Source: Sphagnum compactum | Taxonomy: Eukaryota; Bryophyta; Sphagnopsida; Sphagnales | Direction: 5' to 3' | NCBI GenBank assembly: GCA_965153455.1 | Contig: OZ234494.1 | Coordinates: 16,988,001-17,052,000 of the forward strand | DNA: 64,000 nucleotides | In this document: positions 23,901-35,904 of the stretch, piece by piece | How the letters are laid out: each line of letters opens with the position of its first letter | Numbering within the stretch: the stretch's first letter is position 1 | Notes under the pieces: model-generated | Seen by the model: the letters and a program-made list of their open reading frames with translations, nothing else | The model's database searches: none | Told to the model about the DNA's origin: nothing | Position numbers and translations under genes: made by a program

Positions 23901-26900
23901 TGACTTTGATGACATGGATGATACTGAGAAGACACAACCTGTCAGCAAAGTAGGTGTAGACTGCAACAAACACTGTGATCTTGTGAAATGCATCAGTGAA
24001 AATGTTAATTTTGGTGTCAATAGCATCTAAAATGTGTTCTTCGATTAGTTTATTTCTTGTAGTGGCAACTGTATGTAGGACATTGCAGTGCAAACTGAAG
24101 CTATCAGAGCATGGGCCATTACCTCTCAATGAGAGTGTGTAAGGTTCAAGAAGCCTTGCAGAAATCTTGGTGATATCATGCTGTAGATATAAGTGGCAGA
24201 TGTCCTTGTCTGAACTTTCTCCTTGTGACTTGCAGCTGTTGGAAGTGGGAGCTAATGGACACTTGCTGAAGTATGTTCTTTGCAGGTGGAGGTGGACCTA
24301 GCGCTATCAGCACATGCAAATGCACGCCACTGGTTTGATCAGAAAAAACGACATGCCATCAAACAAGAGAAGACTGTAGCTGCTCATGATAAAGCTTTCA
24401 AAGCTGCTGAGAAGAAAACCCAGCAACAGCTTGCTCAGGTGTGGACTGCAGTTGATGATTTGTGTGTCAGAAAGCACACCAAATTCCTTCTCTAATTTTC
24501 AAGAGGTGCTTATAATTTGATCTTTTGTTCATTTGTTTATTCTGAACACAAGAAACCAATGGTTGGTTGGTCAGGCAAAGAGTGTGGCAGCAATATCACA
24601 TTTGCGCAAGGTACATTGGTTTGAAAAGTTCAACTGGTTTATAACCAGCGAAAACTACTTGGTGATCAGTGGTCGTGATGCTCAGCAGAACGAGCTTGTG
24701 GTGAAGCGTTACATGAAAAAGGGTGACTTGTATGTTGCGCACTTGACTGCACCTTTGTTTTTATCCAGCTTGTCATGACACCATTGCTGTTCAATTAGCT
24801 CATTGCACTGGGCACTCTGGCTTCACTCTAGGTGGTGAGAAGTTTGAGTAGCAAAAGGAGAGATGCTGGAGGCATTATGGAAGTCTTCAATTGTTGCAAC
24901 AACTAGGGTTTTTTCTGCAGAGAGTTGATGGGCTTCAACAGGGATTGGAAGAGTATGACACCTAGAACTTCTGGCAACATTGAGAGAGGGGCGAGCAGAC
25001 TAATGATTTGTGTAGATGTTCAAATTAGCTCTGGTCTCATGCCTGTGACCTAGACTGAGAGGTGCTGGGTTGTGTTGGGAAGGTATGTGCATGCAGATTT
25101 GCATGGTGCCTCAAGCACTGTGATAAAAAATCACAATTCTTCACATCCTATTCCACCCTTGAGCATCAACCAGGCTGGATGCTTTACTGTATGTTTCTCA
25201 TTCCCTCACCTCTGTTGGCTCCTTAAATTTTCCTGAATTTTCTTTGAAAGATTGTGCCTGTCATCTAGTTGCCTTACACTACTGCTAACATGTGCAGAAG
25301 TTTTATGTTTGAAGTTTTGTGACGTTCCAGCAAATACTCCAGACATATTATTGTGTGTTGATGAGCTGTGGGGGTATATTGGAACTGCAGGTGTGCAGGA
25401 GTCAAGCATGGGACAGCAAAATTGTAACAAGTGCCTGGTGGGTGGAGGCACATCAAGTAAGCAAGACTGCGCCCACTGGTGAGTACCTTACTGTGGGAAG
25501 TTTTATGGTTAGGGGGAGGAAAAACTTTTTGCCACCAAATCCTCTGGTCATGGGTTTTGGCCTGGTATTCCGCCTGGATGAGAGCTCTGTTGCTGCTCAT
25601 TTAAATGAACGACGAGTTCGAGGAGAAGGAGAAGCTGAAGGGGATGGAGAAGGTGAAGATGATGAGGACCAAAGTCCAAAAGATTTGTCTGATCAGGTGG
25701 AATCAGGGTTTGGAAATGATGCTTTAGCACAGCATGAAGGGGATGTAGATCTACAGGAGCTTATTGTTTCAGAGAGGGCCGGCACTGGACAGGATGAAAC
25801 CAATTCTGGTGACAGGAATTTGGAGGAAGAGGTCCAACGAAACAGGTCAGCAGATTCTGAAACAGTGGGTGTGGAGGTGGGAATTGCTGGTAGTGAAAAC
25901 ATGGAAGATGGAGTCAAAGCAGATAGTTCTAGTGAAGATAGTGAAGAAGAGTTTTCAGGGCTGGATGCATTGTTGGACCGTGCATTTGAACTAAGGTCTG
26001 CACCCAAGCAAAGCAGCAGCAAGTATGGTCTTGATACATTGCCTTCTGTTATTCAAGAGGTGGAGCCTGCTGTTATGCAACCCACAGGGCCTGTCCAGAG
26101 AGATAGGCCGTACATGTCCAAGGCAGAAAGAAGGAAAGTGAAGAAGGGTGGGATTTTAGGGTTAGAATCTGTGAAATCTGACTCTGCTGGAGCTGCCAAA
26201 GAAGATGAGCAAGAAGAGAAGGTGGAGAAAGACAGTGAGTCGACAGAGAACCTTGGCTCTGGCAAAGATGAGAAAGCACCTGACTCATTGGTGGGTGAGA
26301 AGATGGGTCGAGGGCGAAAAGGCAAGCTGAAAAAAATCAAGGGGAAGTATGCAGAGCAGGATGATGACGAGCGTCAGCTTCGCATGTCTCTGTTGGCTGT
26401 ATGCTTCTATACTTGTCATTCCTTTCACTAAGTATAATTCTTGTTGGTTGCTTGTGAAGTTCCAAGACATGCTTGGTTGTGCAATTGGTATTTGTACAAC
26501 TGCTCTACGCATCTTGTGAAATTTTGGTTCAATTATTCATTTTCATATTCTGCACATTGTAGAATGGTCTTTGATTATTCAATGGTTTTTCATTTGCATT
26601 TTCACTCTGCTTGGATTCCAGGAATGTTAGATGTATTGTGGTCAAAACCCTGCATTAGTCCTATAATGTGTTTTTTTGTGATGAAAGGGCTGATCCACAT
26701 GCAGAAATTTATGACAGTCTGCAGGAAGGAAGGATGGAAAGGTATCAGCAGGTGGAATGAAGGCTGAAATAGGAACAGCTAAAAAAGACACTAAAAGCAC
26801 CATAACCAAGTCCTCCCTTCAAAATGTGGCCTCTACTCAATCAACTTCTGGACAAGCAACCGAGGGTTTGTTCTTTTCACTTCTCGCACCCACAGTAGCT

Positions 26901-28377
26901 TTTTCTGAAGCAATCTGTCAGGTTAGTGACAATGCATCATGCTGCCTTTGATAGCTGGTCTTCTTTTGATTCCATTACCCTGTTTCCAGTTGCAGGGGAC
27001 CTAATAGGTTTGGCTACAAAAGTGTGCTACAAGTGCAAGAGAGTAGGCCACCTTGCTCGTGATTGTCCAGGTGAATCCCTGGAGCCTTCTCAGACCAGTA
27101 AGAATGGTGGCACTGGCTCTGACGATCAAACAAGACCGGACAAACTGAATCCAGGCAATGAAGATACTACAGGTAATATCTGTTGGTGACTTCTGGTGAC
27201 TTCTCAATGAATAGTTATGTTATGTATAATCTCTAGTAGACCATTCATTACCACTGTTTGCAGCCTTTTTGCACATTTCCCAATTTTCACTACTTTTTTG
27301 CTATGGTAGATGATGTCTTGTGCATTTTCAATAAGTTAGTGTCCATTAGGCTAGCGCAAATGCAGCTTTAAAGGCTTGTGTTGTTTGGGGATCCATTTAA
27401 TGAGGTTTGAAACATGTTTGGTCAGAATGTAGAATGGGAATTTATCCTCATGCAATCCAAGTTGATCTAGTTCATGTTCTGTACTGCATGTTAGGGCTAG
27501 TAGTGTTGAATCCAGAATATTTTGCAGCATACAATGAATATTTCTTTCCATCTGAGACATCTTTCATGTTGTTGAAGGTGGAGACCTGTCTGGAACCACC
27601 AAGGAGACTGGCCAGCCTGGTGATGGGTTGAGTAGAAGGGCACGTGCAAAGCTGACAGAAAAGGAAATTGCAGCTCTCTTAGCAGAAGAGAATGTTCTTG
27701 AGCTAGGAGATGATGAGCGTGAGAAGTTGACAGAACTGGACTCCCTGACTGGATGTCCAATTGCAAGTGATGTGCTGCTTTATGCAGTGCCTGTGTGTGG
27801 CCCATATCAGGCATTGCAAGGCTACAAGTATCGTGTCAAGCTCACACCTGGCCCTGCCAAGAAAGGCAAAGGTTAGTACACCAGTTAGTAGTCAATGATT
27901 TCACCATGTTCAGTACATCATTGCATCTTGTTCTTATCTTGGAAGTCTGAAACCTAAAAGCCTCAACAATGTTCCTGTACTAAATGCTCTGCTAGAGAGT
28001 TAGTAGCCGTCTACCCTGTCCACCCACCGACTGTCCCTCTTGCTCTGTGAAAGAAGGTTTGAGGTCTATGCAGCTTCCAGTTTGAGTAAATTTCCTCTAT
28101 TTCTTGTCAGGGGCTACTTGTAGAATGGAAATGTGAGAGCTGAAGCTAAATGGTGTTTGTGTTGTTTGGTCTGTGGAATGCAGCGGCCAAGACAGCGGTG
28201 GATGTGTTCAGCCGAATGCAAGAGGTAGGAGTGCGGGAGAAGGAGCTGATGAAGGCAATCACTGATGCAGAGCTAGTTGCATGTATGATTGGTAATGTCA
28301 AAATTACAGCCCCTGGTCTTACCAAATTGAAACAATCCCAGAAGAAAGGCAAAAAAGCCTCTAGTAAGAAAGATTAG
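20944..28377 (+). CDS. NEMF: NEMF/Rqc2 homologue, ribosome-associated quality control (1220 aa, 15 exons)
   Basis: Exons: 20944-21048, 21337-21449, 21611-21707, 22001-22125, 22439-22970, 23165-23350, 23656-23949, 24286-24438, 24575-24729, 25083-25188, 25391-26398, 26742-26865, 26996-27172, 27578-27871, 28184-28377. Phases agree throughout and sum to 1221 codons. NFACT-N starts at residue 1 ([20 protein letters not shown]) and includes [18 protein letters not shown]. Asp10, Asp104 and Arg105 seem to match the yeast Rqc2 residues needed for C-terminal tailing. A coiled-coil-rich middle precedes NFACT-R (about 545-660, [31 protein letters not shown]). An acidic stretch follows, then a CCHC knuckle (Cys1010, Cys1013, His1018, Cys1023), then NFACT-C with a basic tail. 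In known members the protein binds 60S subunits blocked by peptidyl-tRNA, recruits the Listerin ligase and adds tails to the stalled chain. The exon 6/7 junction and the start of exon 12 are the least certain borders. Confidence 0.93.
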
Positions 28378-31300
28378 CACATTTAATCCCCTTCTGCTGT
28401 TGATTTTGCGGCAAGTTTCACACAACATATCCCAAATCCATTTGACATGGATGTGGTTTTAAGGTCTTTGTGCCTCCTGCCACACTGTTTGCTGGACTTG
28501 TTTGTTGGAACACTGGTATGTCTCCTTGTACCAAACACTTGACCTTAGTAGATTGGTTTTTGTTGGATTTGCTATTTGTTTGTGAGAATGTATTCCTTTC
28601 ATGGGTTTCATACTGGGAAATTATCATGAATGGGTAGTGATAATAGAAGTATTGCAAAGGCCAAAATTTATTCATGGCAGAATAAAAGATAAGGGTATTA
28701 ATGTGGGGGGAAGGAACCAACAAAATGGGATGTGTTGAGTGCTCCTTGTCATCTCCCTGATTCATTCTTCCTTTCTTATGTATCTCATATTATGCATGCA
28801 TGTTTTATATTGGTAACTATTGTTTGCAATCATGATCTTTTCTATGAAATCTTTGCCCAGAGATGGAAAGAGCATCTGATAAGGAAAAGCACATTGAGGT
28901 TTCTATCACAATTGGAGTAAAGAGCTTCAGATTTTGATCCACAATCCGATTTTATGATAGAAGAGTCCTGAAGTTGTCACGTATTTTGGGCTTATGTGCT
29001 TTGGAGAGGAGGGCAGTGTCATGTCACAAACACTTCAAATGGTTTACAAATTGCATGGCTTTAGTTTTGATGCTCTGAATCAAACAATGAAACATCAACT
29101 TGGTTGGCCACATAGTTCATTGTAAGGTTTTGAGGGGTCAAGCGAGGTCTACACCAAAATTATTAAAATGTATTTATGTTAAATGTAATATACATGTCTT
29201 ATGTATGTGATACATGGATCGTACATTATATTTAACATTTAGCATGTAATAATCAAAACTTTATAAAGTATTATAACTAAAATATAATGTAGTATTGCTT
29301 GTTGACATAATATACTAGTTACTTTCTTAGTGAAGTTGGCACACACTTACTAGGGAAACAAATGTTTTACAATTCTTTATTTCTATGAAAAAACATTTTA
29401 GTTTTGATTCTAAAAAATAAATTGAAATGGTTCCGATTTGGGTTCCACACATATATACAACTAGGAATTTGGTTACGGGTTCAAATCTTATAAAAAAAAC
29501 TTGGCTCAATTTTTGAAAATTAAACCCAATTATAATCTAGTTCCAAATAAACCAAACTAGAAGCAATGAATAATTTGTTGGTTAACCTCCAATTAGCTCC
29601 TTATTTTACTATTTTTTTTTTCAAAAATCTTGGTTTCAATTTTGATTCCACACATAAGTAGAATCAAGAACCTGGTCTTGACTATGGTTCTTAAAAGGTT
29701 CTAGTTCCAAAATGAAACCCAATCCTAGGTGATTTTATATTAACCAAGACCATAACCAATGGTTCTATCTTGCCAAACTAGGTACTCACAAAACATCGGT
29801 CTAGGGTTCAAACCAGTCGTGGTTGGCTATTGAGTTTTGACCCAATTTCCAAGTCAATTATCATGCAGATTATTAACAATCTATCAACAGGTTATTGAAT
29901 TTTTTTTAATAAGTGGTTAAATTGATAATTGCATGGTGCTGAATTTTCGAAAATCTAATAACCTACTTGGATGATCCAATTATCATCTAGGCCAATATCA
30001 ATCTTTAAGGACTAATACCAATATAATATATATGGTTTTAATCAATAAAACTTGGGGAGAGGGGGAGGGGATGTAATGAGCAACCAACAAACAATGCAAT
30101 GAGCAAAAGAAGAAACACAAGAACACAAAGTAAAGCCCCAAGAGAAGTGGGGGTGTTTTATCTTTGTGGAGAAGAAGGCGTCACATAAACAACCATTGTG
30201 TGGTGCCACTAAACCCTTAAACCCTAATTTTTTTCCTTAACCTTATGTTGAACCCTGACCCTGTTACGATTTAATACCCTGCCAGGGTATCAATCTCTTT
30301 TTTTTCCCATAGGGGTCAGTTTTCATTCTAATCAGAACCTGCAAGAAGGGGTTTCATACAAGGTATCATCAAGGGGGGATACTCAGGGGGTCTTCGAAGC
30401 GAGAACTGGCAAAAACCCTAACCAGTTCTCTCACTAATATTTTATACCCACCCAACACAGGTCCAAACTCCAGACCAGTTTTGTTAAGGTGGTGTTGCCC
30501 CTTAACCCCATTTTAGAGCAGGTCCACCAGGTGATATAATGGCCTACATGATAAAGTGACTTTGAACACATAAAGATGCATAGAATACACTACTCTTCAA
30601 AAGGTTTAGTAAATAAATATTACTAAGGGTACTGAACTTTAAATGGAGAGTGCCGGATTCAGATGCCTATATTTGGGCCCAAATTTGCCAGGAATTAATC
30701 CTTAAATGGACATGTTTAAGCTTATCATAAAAACGATTAATCTTAACCACATTTAATTATATTATGTGTTTAATTAGAGATTTGATCACATCTATTTAGA
30801 GATGGATCAACATATTTTCACATCTAGCCTTCAATGATTTGTGCCCAACCAAAGGGCAAATTGATGGTTGCTTAATGCATGCGTCGAATTAATCCTTCAT
30901 TTGCCATGCAATTAACTTCAACATAATTAGTGTCCTTGAATGTGTTGCTACTCTCCAATCAACCATTGTTGTGTAAACATTTTATGCATAGTTGTGTGAG
31001 CAACTTTATCACAATTTGCTTTCACTTTGAGAATCAAACAACGACCATTTAGTTGCATTTTAATTCATTTCAGAACTTTGCGTGAGATTTTGACAATGAG
31101 TAAAATAATGCGGGAAAACCATACGTGGAACTTGTTGCCTGACTCAATGCAAAACATGAGGATGGGAACACGACCCAAGAGGAGGATGATGGATTAAGTG
31201 ACAATTTTGATTACAATGAAGGGAATTACAAAAAGGAGGGGGAATATGCTCCTGTGAACTACTTTTATCAATTGCCACTAGCACCCATTTTAGGCACTGC

Positions 31301-31570
31301 ACCCAAGTTAAATCTCAAGTTGAATTTAGAATTCAATCATGTTTTAAAGGCCCCTACCACAATGCAAAGCTATTGTATTAGTGGTGATGAAAATGCACCA
31401 TTGAGACCCATTCGTGATGAGAACACACCACCAAGATTGACACACCTAGGATCAAATTCTATGCCTAGGCAAGGGTATGAAACAACTACTTCTCAACAAT
31501 CAATGCACAGGACCTTAGATTGCACAAAAGGGTTTGCCAAAGGCAATGATGGCCTTTCGACATGATCGAG
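28378..31570. other. Gene-free interval with degenerate repeats
   Basis: It follows the NEMF stop codon. The first few hundred bases are presumably 3' UTR. From about 29400 to 30480 the sequence repeats GAACC/GGTTC words and ends at 30437-30461 with CCACCCAACACA, resembling the right terminus of the hAT elements at 4200 and 39474. I could not find a matching left end or target duplication. An open frame at 31254-31565 (103 codons) has no domain I know; it abuts the pogo-type transposase remnant and may be its upstream part. Confidence 0.45.
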
Positions 31571-32428
31571 TTCACAACAAAGGAAGACCATGAAAAAGTG
31601 TGGGAATTGGGACAATGCCTTTGGGAAATCGACGATGGAAGTGTTGAAGTTGGCAATAGTTTGCATATCATTACATAGACATGGGGTGTGCATATCACAT
31701 CATTTTGTAACTACTTGTACGGGATTACACATTCGTGGAAAAGATTAAAACAGAGGTTTTACACCCCAAAAAAAAGTTGCACTAGTGGAATACATGAAAA
31801 AATTACAGTTGATTAAGCATATAATCATGTTCACAGAACTACAATTGAAGGTTGCAAAGACAACCCAAGAAAGGTTGACACCTTTCAAGAATGGCATACG
31901 TAGGTGTGGGGATGGTTAAGGTGGTTCAAGAGGTAGAATCTTGTCCTATTGTTGAAAATTGTTCAAGGTTTGGAAATAAAAATATGAAAAACCTTTGCCT
32001 AGCAAATGTAAACACTTGAACTACTGAAATTATCTTAGCTTCTGATACACACAACTATCCACCATCATAGATTTGGAATTGTGACGAATTCGTCACACAA
32101 GTTGGTTGAAATGGAAGTGCACTTGTTCAAGCACAAACATGTTCAAGAATAATGCATTCAATCACATTAAATGAATGTGAATAACTATCATGCATCAATG
32201 CAACAAGTGCAATGTTCCCAAATTTTTACATCTCCAAAGGTATTTGTGTTTAAGACATAATTTCATTGCCAAATGTTAATTTGGCACTACGATAGTGGTG
32301 CAGCCTAAAACCCAAATGACAACCATCTTGTTTGACAAGTGGATTTCACATTTCATGCTTCTATTCAAAATTTTGGAAGTAATTTATGCCTAACCAATTG
32401 TCATTTTCTCATTTTGGATGGTCACAAC
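31571..32428 (+). pseudogene. pogo/jerky-type (DDE_1) transposase remnant, N-terminal part
   Basis: Reading the plus strand across frames gives recognisable pieces in the right order: an HTH-like start (KKCGNWDNAF, 31590 onward), VALVEYMKKLQL, ELQLKVAKTTQERLTPFKNG (31840-31900), then IWNCDE (first catalytic Asp, about 32070-32090), then FDKWISHFM, and finally LDGHN with the second catalytic Asp codon at 32417-32419. Several stops and frameshifts interrupt it. The frame is cut off exactly at 32428 by an inserted element and resumes at 39475. I take it as a dead Tc1/mariner-superfamily transposase of the CENP-B/pogo type. Confidence 0.75.
32421..32428. repeat. 8-bp target-site duplication GTCACAAC (left copy)
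   Basis: GTCACAAC precedes the element start at 32429, and the same octamer lies at 39475-39482 directly after its end. Joining the flanks at one copy restores the transposase reading frame across the site, so this is a genuine insertion scar. Confidence 0.92.
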
Positions 32429-32649
32429 TAGTGTTGGGTGGATAAAATATTTTTTCAGATTCCAATTATCCACCAATTTGTTATCCATTGGTTTCAATTA
32501 TTATTATTTTTTTTTAAAAATTACTTGTAATATCCTATAAAGATATTAAAAAAATAAATTAATCAAATGTCAGAATTCAACATGGGTGAATATCTGCCAA
32601 CACTAATATCCATCAAATATCCTAACATTTCAGATGACAAAATCAAGAT

Positions 32650-33060
32650 GAGAAGCAGGAGCAAACATGAAGAGGGGAGTAAAATCAAACACAAAGATAG
32701 GAATAACAAGTGTGAAGAAAGGACCAACAACAAGTAATACAAAAATGAAAAGCAACTACAAATGGAAAAAGGGGAGCAACAACAAATGTGAAGATGAGAA
32801 ACAACAGTAAGCGCAAAAATAGGAGAACAACAAGCACGAAAATGAGAAGCAACAAATGTGAAAAAGGGGATTAGCAACGAGCGTGATGAGGAAAAACAAC
32901 AAACACGAGGAGGGAAAAACAACAAGCGTGATGAGGAGAAACAACAAACACAAAAAGAAGAATAGTAACAAGTGCGACAAGGAAAACAATAACAAGTGTG
33001 AAGATGAGAACATCTATAACAAAAAAAAACAACAAGAAGTGCGAAGAGGAGCCAAAATAC
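32650..33060. repeat. Tandem AACAACAA-GYGAAGAGGAGA array in the hAT-like element
   Basis: Degenerate units of about 22-25 bases built on AACAACAARYGYGAWGAGGA recur across the interval. Composition is purine-rich on the plus strand, giving spurious Leu/Phe/Ser/Cys-rich open frames on the other strand. Its architecture parallels the array at 3100-3800. Confidence 0.75.
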
Positions 33061-33234
33061 AATGTGGGGCCCAAATTAAAGCTTAAGCCCTTTTTTTATT
33101 TTGTTATAAAGGTTTTCTTTAGGTTTAAAGGCAGTGCCCAATTTCTTCTCCCCTTTTAAAGGCCTACAACCTACACCTTAAACATACCCCCCCCCCTCAT
33201 ATCCCTATCCAAGTAGGGATATAATATCGTACCT

Positions 33235-33349
33235 AGATATCAAAATTCCAAGATATCAAGATTATGAAATCTGAAGATAAGGATATGATTTTAGATATCA
33301 TTATTTTATATTTCCAAAGTATTTTACAAGTGATATCCTAGGTGATATC
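33235..33349. repeat. Subterminal AGATATC repeats of the hAT-like element
   Basis: AGATATC occurs at 33235, 33251 and 33293, and GATATC at 33332 and 33344. A further AGATATC lies at 39456, beyond the copia insertion and 13 bases from the element's end. Without the copia element, six copies would lie within about 165 bases of the right terminus. Clustered short subterminal repeats are the usual hAT transposase-binding layout; the binding role is inferred. Confidence 0.6.
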
Positions 33350-33361
33350 TAGTCAATATAT

Positions 33362-33668
33362 TGTTGAAAAATCAATCCCAATTAGTTAGCTTTCATTAAT
33401 TACTAGAGTAGGAAAGTAACTAAGTTAGTTTCACAAGGTTGAATTATTTTTTTTACTTATATTAATTTGGTTATTTGTGGTTTGGTCTTTTAGTTAAATA
33501 CCTTGGTGTTGATGGTTTCTTTTCTTCATTGCACAAGTTTATGTATTTCATGTGACAAGAACTTTGAAGAGTTCTTAATGTTACGTTCCATGTTGTGAGC
33601 ATCATGTTTTAGTTTCCTTTCAATAAATATTTATGTTTGCACTTGACCAGATCTCCTATTTGTTAACA
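33362..33668 (+). repeat. 5' LTR of the copia element
   Basis: It starts TGTTGA, ends TTGTTAACA and aligns over its whole length with 39127-39439. AATAAATATT near its 3' part (33622-33631) may serve as the polyadenylation signal. Confidence 0.9.
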
Positions 33669-33680
33669 TGGTATCAAAGC
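33669..33680 (+). other. Primer binding site (initiator Met-tRNA type)
   Basis: TGGTATCAAAGC directly follows the 5' LTR. The usual plant copia site is TGGTATCAGAGC, so it carries one change. Confidence 0.9.
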
Positions 33681-34899
33681 TTAGGTTGTTTGATGAAAAA
33701 ATTGAAAGAGATCAAAAGCTAGAAAGTCTTTAGAACTAGAGCTTAAAAGTTTCTAGTAATATCATAGCAGTTTGTCAAATGCAAAAAAGAAACGCGAAAA
33801 GGAAAAAATGTGAAGAGAAGAGAAAGAAAAGAAAAGAGGTGAGAGGATATCAACACATCAAAGGTTGTGAAAGTCAGATCTATAAATCTAGATCTAGATC
33901 TACTATGAAAAGATCTTGGAGTGAAACTTGGAGGGATTATAAAATATTATAAAACGCTTCTATTCTCATAATTCCAAAAGAAAATGATATGTTTTGTGAG
34001 AGTTATGAACTTTTGAAGACTTTGTGTTAGATCTGATTTTTTGGTCATATCTCCTTTGTTTGAAGATTCTTGAACTTGCAGCTTTGGGATTTTATAGATC
34101 ATAAAGGAATACATATGTGAGAGAAATTTCATGTCATTTGGATATGTATTAAGAAAGATCCAAGTATCTAAAATTTCAGCCTCAGTTTTGAAGTTAGTTT
34201 CTTTTGAAAGTGATAACTCTTTGTGATCATCATCCATAGAGCTGAAATTTTGAGCAGATATAGAAAACATATATTCAATATGTCTCCCAAAATCTCAAGG
34301 AATTTGAGTTGTTGAAAGCAAGTTTTAAGTCATTTTGTGTTCAAGTCTTAGTTTCAGGTGATTTCAAGGAAGTAGCAAGATCTCTCATTTTATGAAATTA
34401 AATGAGGTAAAATTTTGAAATGATAATAGACATAAGTTTTCATGTTTCACCAAAATTTCAAATCAATCCAAAGCCATATGTGAACAGTGTAGCTTTGCAA
34501 AGTTGCTAGTGACAAAAATTTACATTGAAAAGACATCAAAACAAATTTTGAAGTGGAACAAATACAATTTGGGAGAACTTGAAGGAAGGAGTGAAAAAAT
34601 TGTGAAGTGCAAATACATTATCAAAACCTTCATACAAAAGTTTAATATGTAATCATGTACTTAATATTATACAAAATATTATACAAAATACGTACATATA
34701 TGTCAAACCTATGTATAGTATGAAATTTCGTATAATACTCAAGACATACATACATATGCAAGGTCCATCTTATTCAACCCTAACCCTAATCCTATAAACC
34801 TAAAGAAGGAAAACCCGAATCCTATCCTTAAAAACCCAAGGAAAGAAATAAAATCATTTCTTGAAATGAATCATTTGTGAAACCCTAAGAAGACATTGA

Positions 34900-35790
34900 G
34901 TGTTGCATGGAGAGATGGCAAATGGTCTTTCTCAAATTGCAATTGAGAAATTAGATAAGAACAATTTCCAAGTGTGGAAATTTATAATTATGAATTTTTT
35001 GATGGGGAAAGGCTATTGGGAATTCATAACTGGTGATGAGAAAGAACCTTTTCTCCTAGAAAACCCCACACAACAACAAATTCAAGCCAATAAAACTTGG
35101 CATGAAAAAGTTAAGAAAGTCTTGTATTGGCCTTCTGTGAGTGTGTCCGATTCCATGATTGTGCATATTCAAAATGCAAAATCACTCAAGCAAGCTTGGG
35201 ATACATTGGTGAAGATGTACACCAATACACAAACCCGCAAAAAGCAACTCAAACAAATAATCTAGAGAAAAACAAAATGAACATCAACGACTATTCTACA
35301 AAGGTGAAAAACCTTGCAAATGTTTTTGTATCTATTGGAGCCCCTGTAAATGATGAAGATCTAGTGGTCGTGACCTTAAATGGACTTGGAAAATACTATA
35401 GTTAGTTTCATACTTCAATTGCAGTTTGAAAAACATTTCTCGATTTCCAAGACTTAATAATGCTACTTATAAATGAAGAAATGAGAATTGTTGGTATTTC
35501 ATCCAATGGAGGATCAGAAGAAAGTGCTTTCTACTCAAATATTAATAGAGGTAAAGGTGGTAAAACTTCATTTTGAGGTCGACACGAAAGCTCACATGGT
35601 GGACATCATCAACATGAAGGTCAACCTCATGGAGGTGGACAAGGAAACTTTAGAGGAAGAGGAAATCGTGGAGGTTGTGGTGGAAATCATCGAGGTCAAC
35701 AACCAAATAGCGATTCAAACTGCTACCATTGCGGGAAACCTTGGCACATGACAAAGAACTATTATCAAAGGGAGCATGATGCATGAAATG
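34900..35790 (+). pseudogene. copia gag remnant
   Basis: The open part 34900-35265 reads like a plant copia gag (KLDKNNFQVWKF, then SLKQAWDTLVKMY) and ends at a premature stop. It continues in another frame at 35270-35405 (NINDYSTKVKNLANVF). The nucleocapsid knuckle at about 35717-35760 reads CYHCGKPWHMTKNY. The last Cys of the CCHC motif has become Tyr. About 1.2 kb of untranslated leader separates it from the primer site. Confidence 0.8.
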
Positions 35791-35904
35791 GAAAGCTGTA
35801 ACAAGGGAATTATGCATCAATTAGTAATCAAGGTGATGAGTAATTGTTTGTGATGCAGCACATGACAAATTCAATGATAGGAGGTGTATCAGATAACAAT
35901 GTTT

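Noticed and set aside
31254-31565. A separate 103-codon gene
   Set aside because: It has no recognisable domain and abuts the pogo-type transposase remnant; it is more simply part of that dead element.
32563-33074. Minus-strand Leu/Phe/Ser-rich frames resembling membrane proteins
   Set aside because: They are antisense readings of the AACAACAA array in the hAT-like element.
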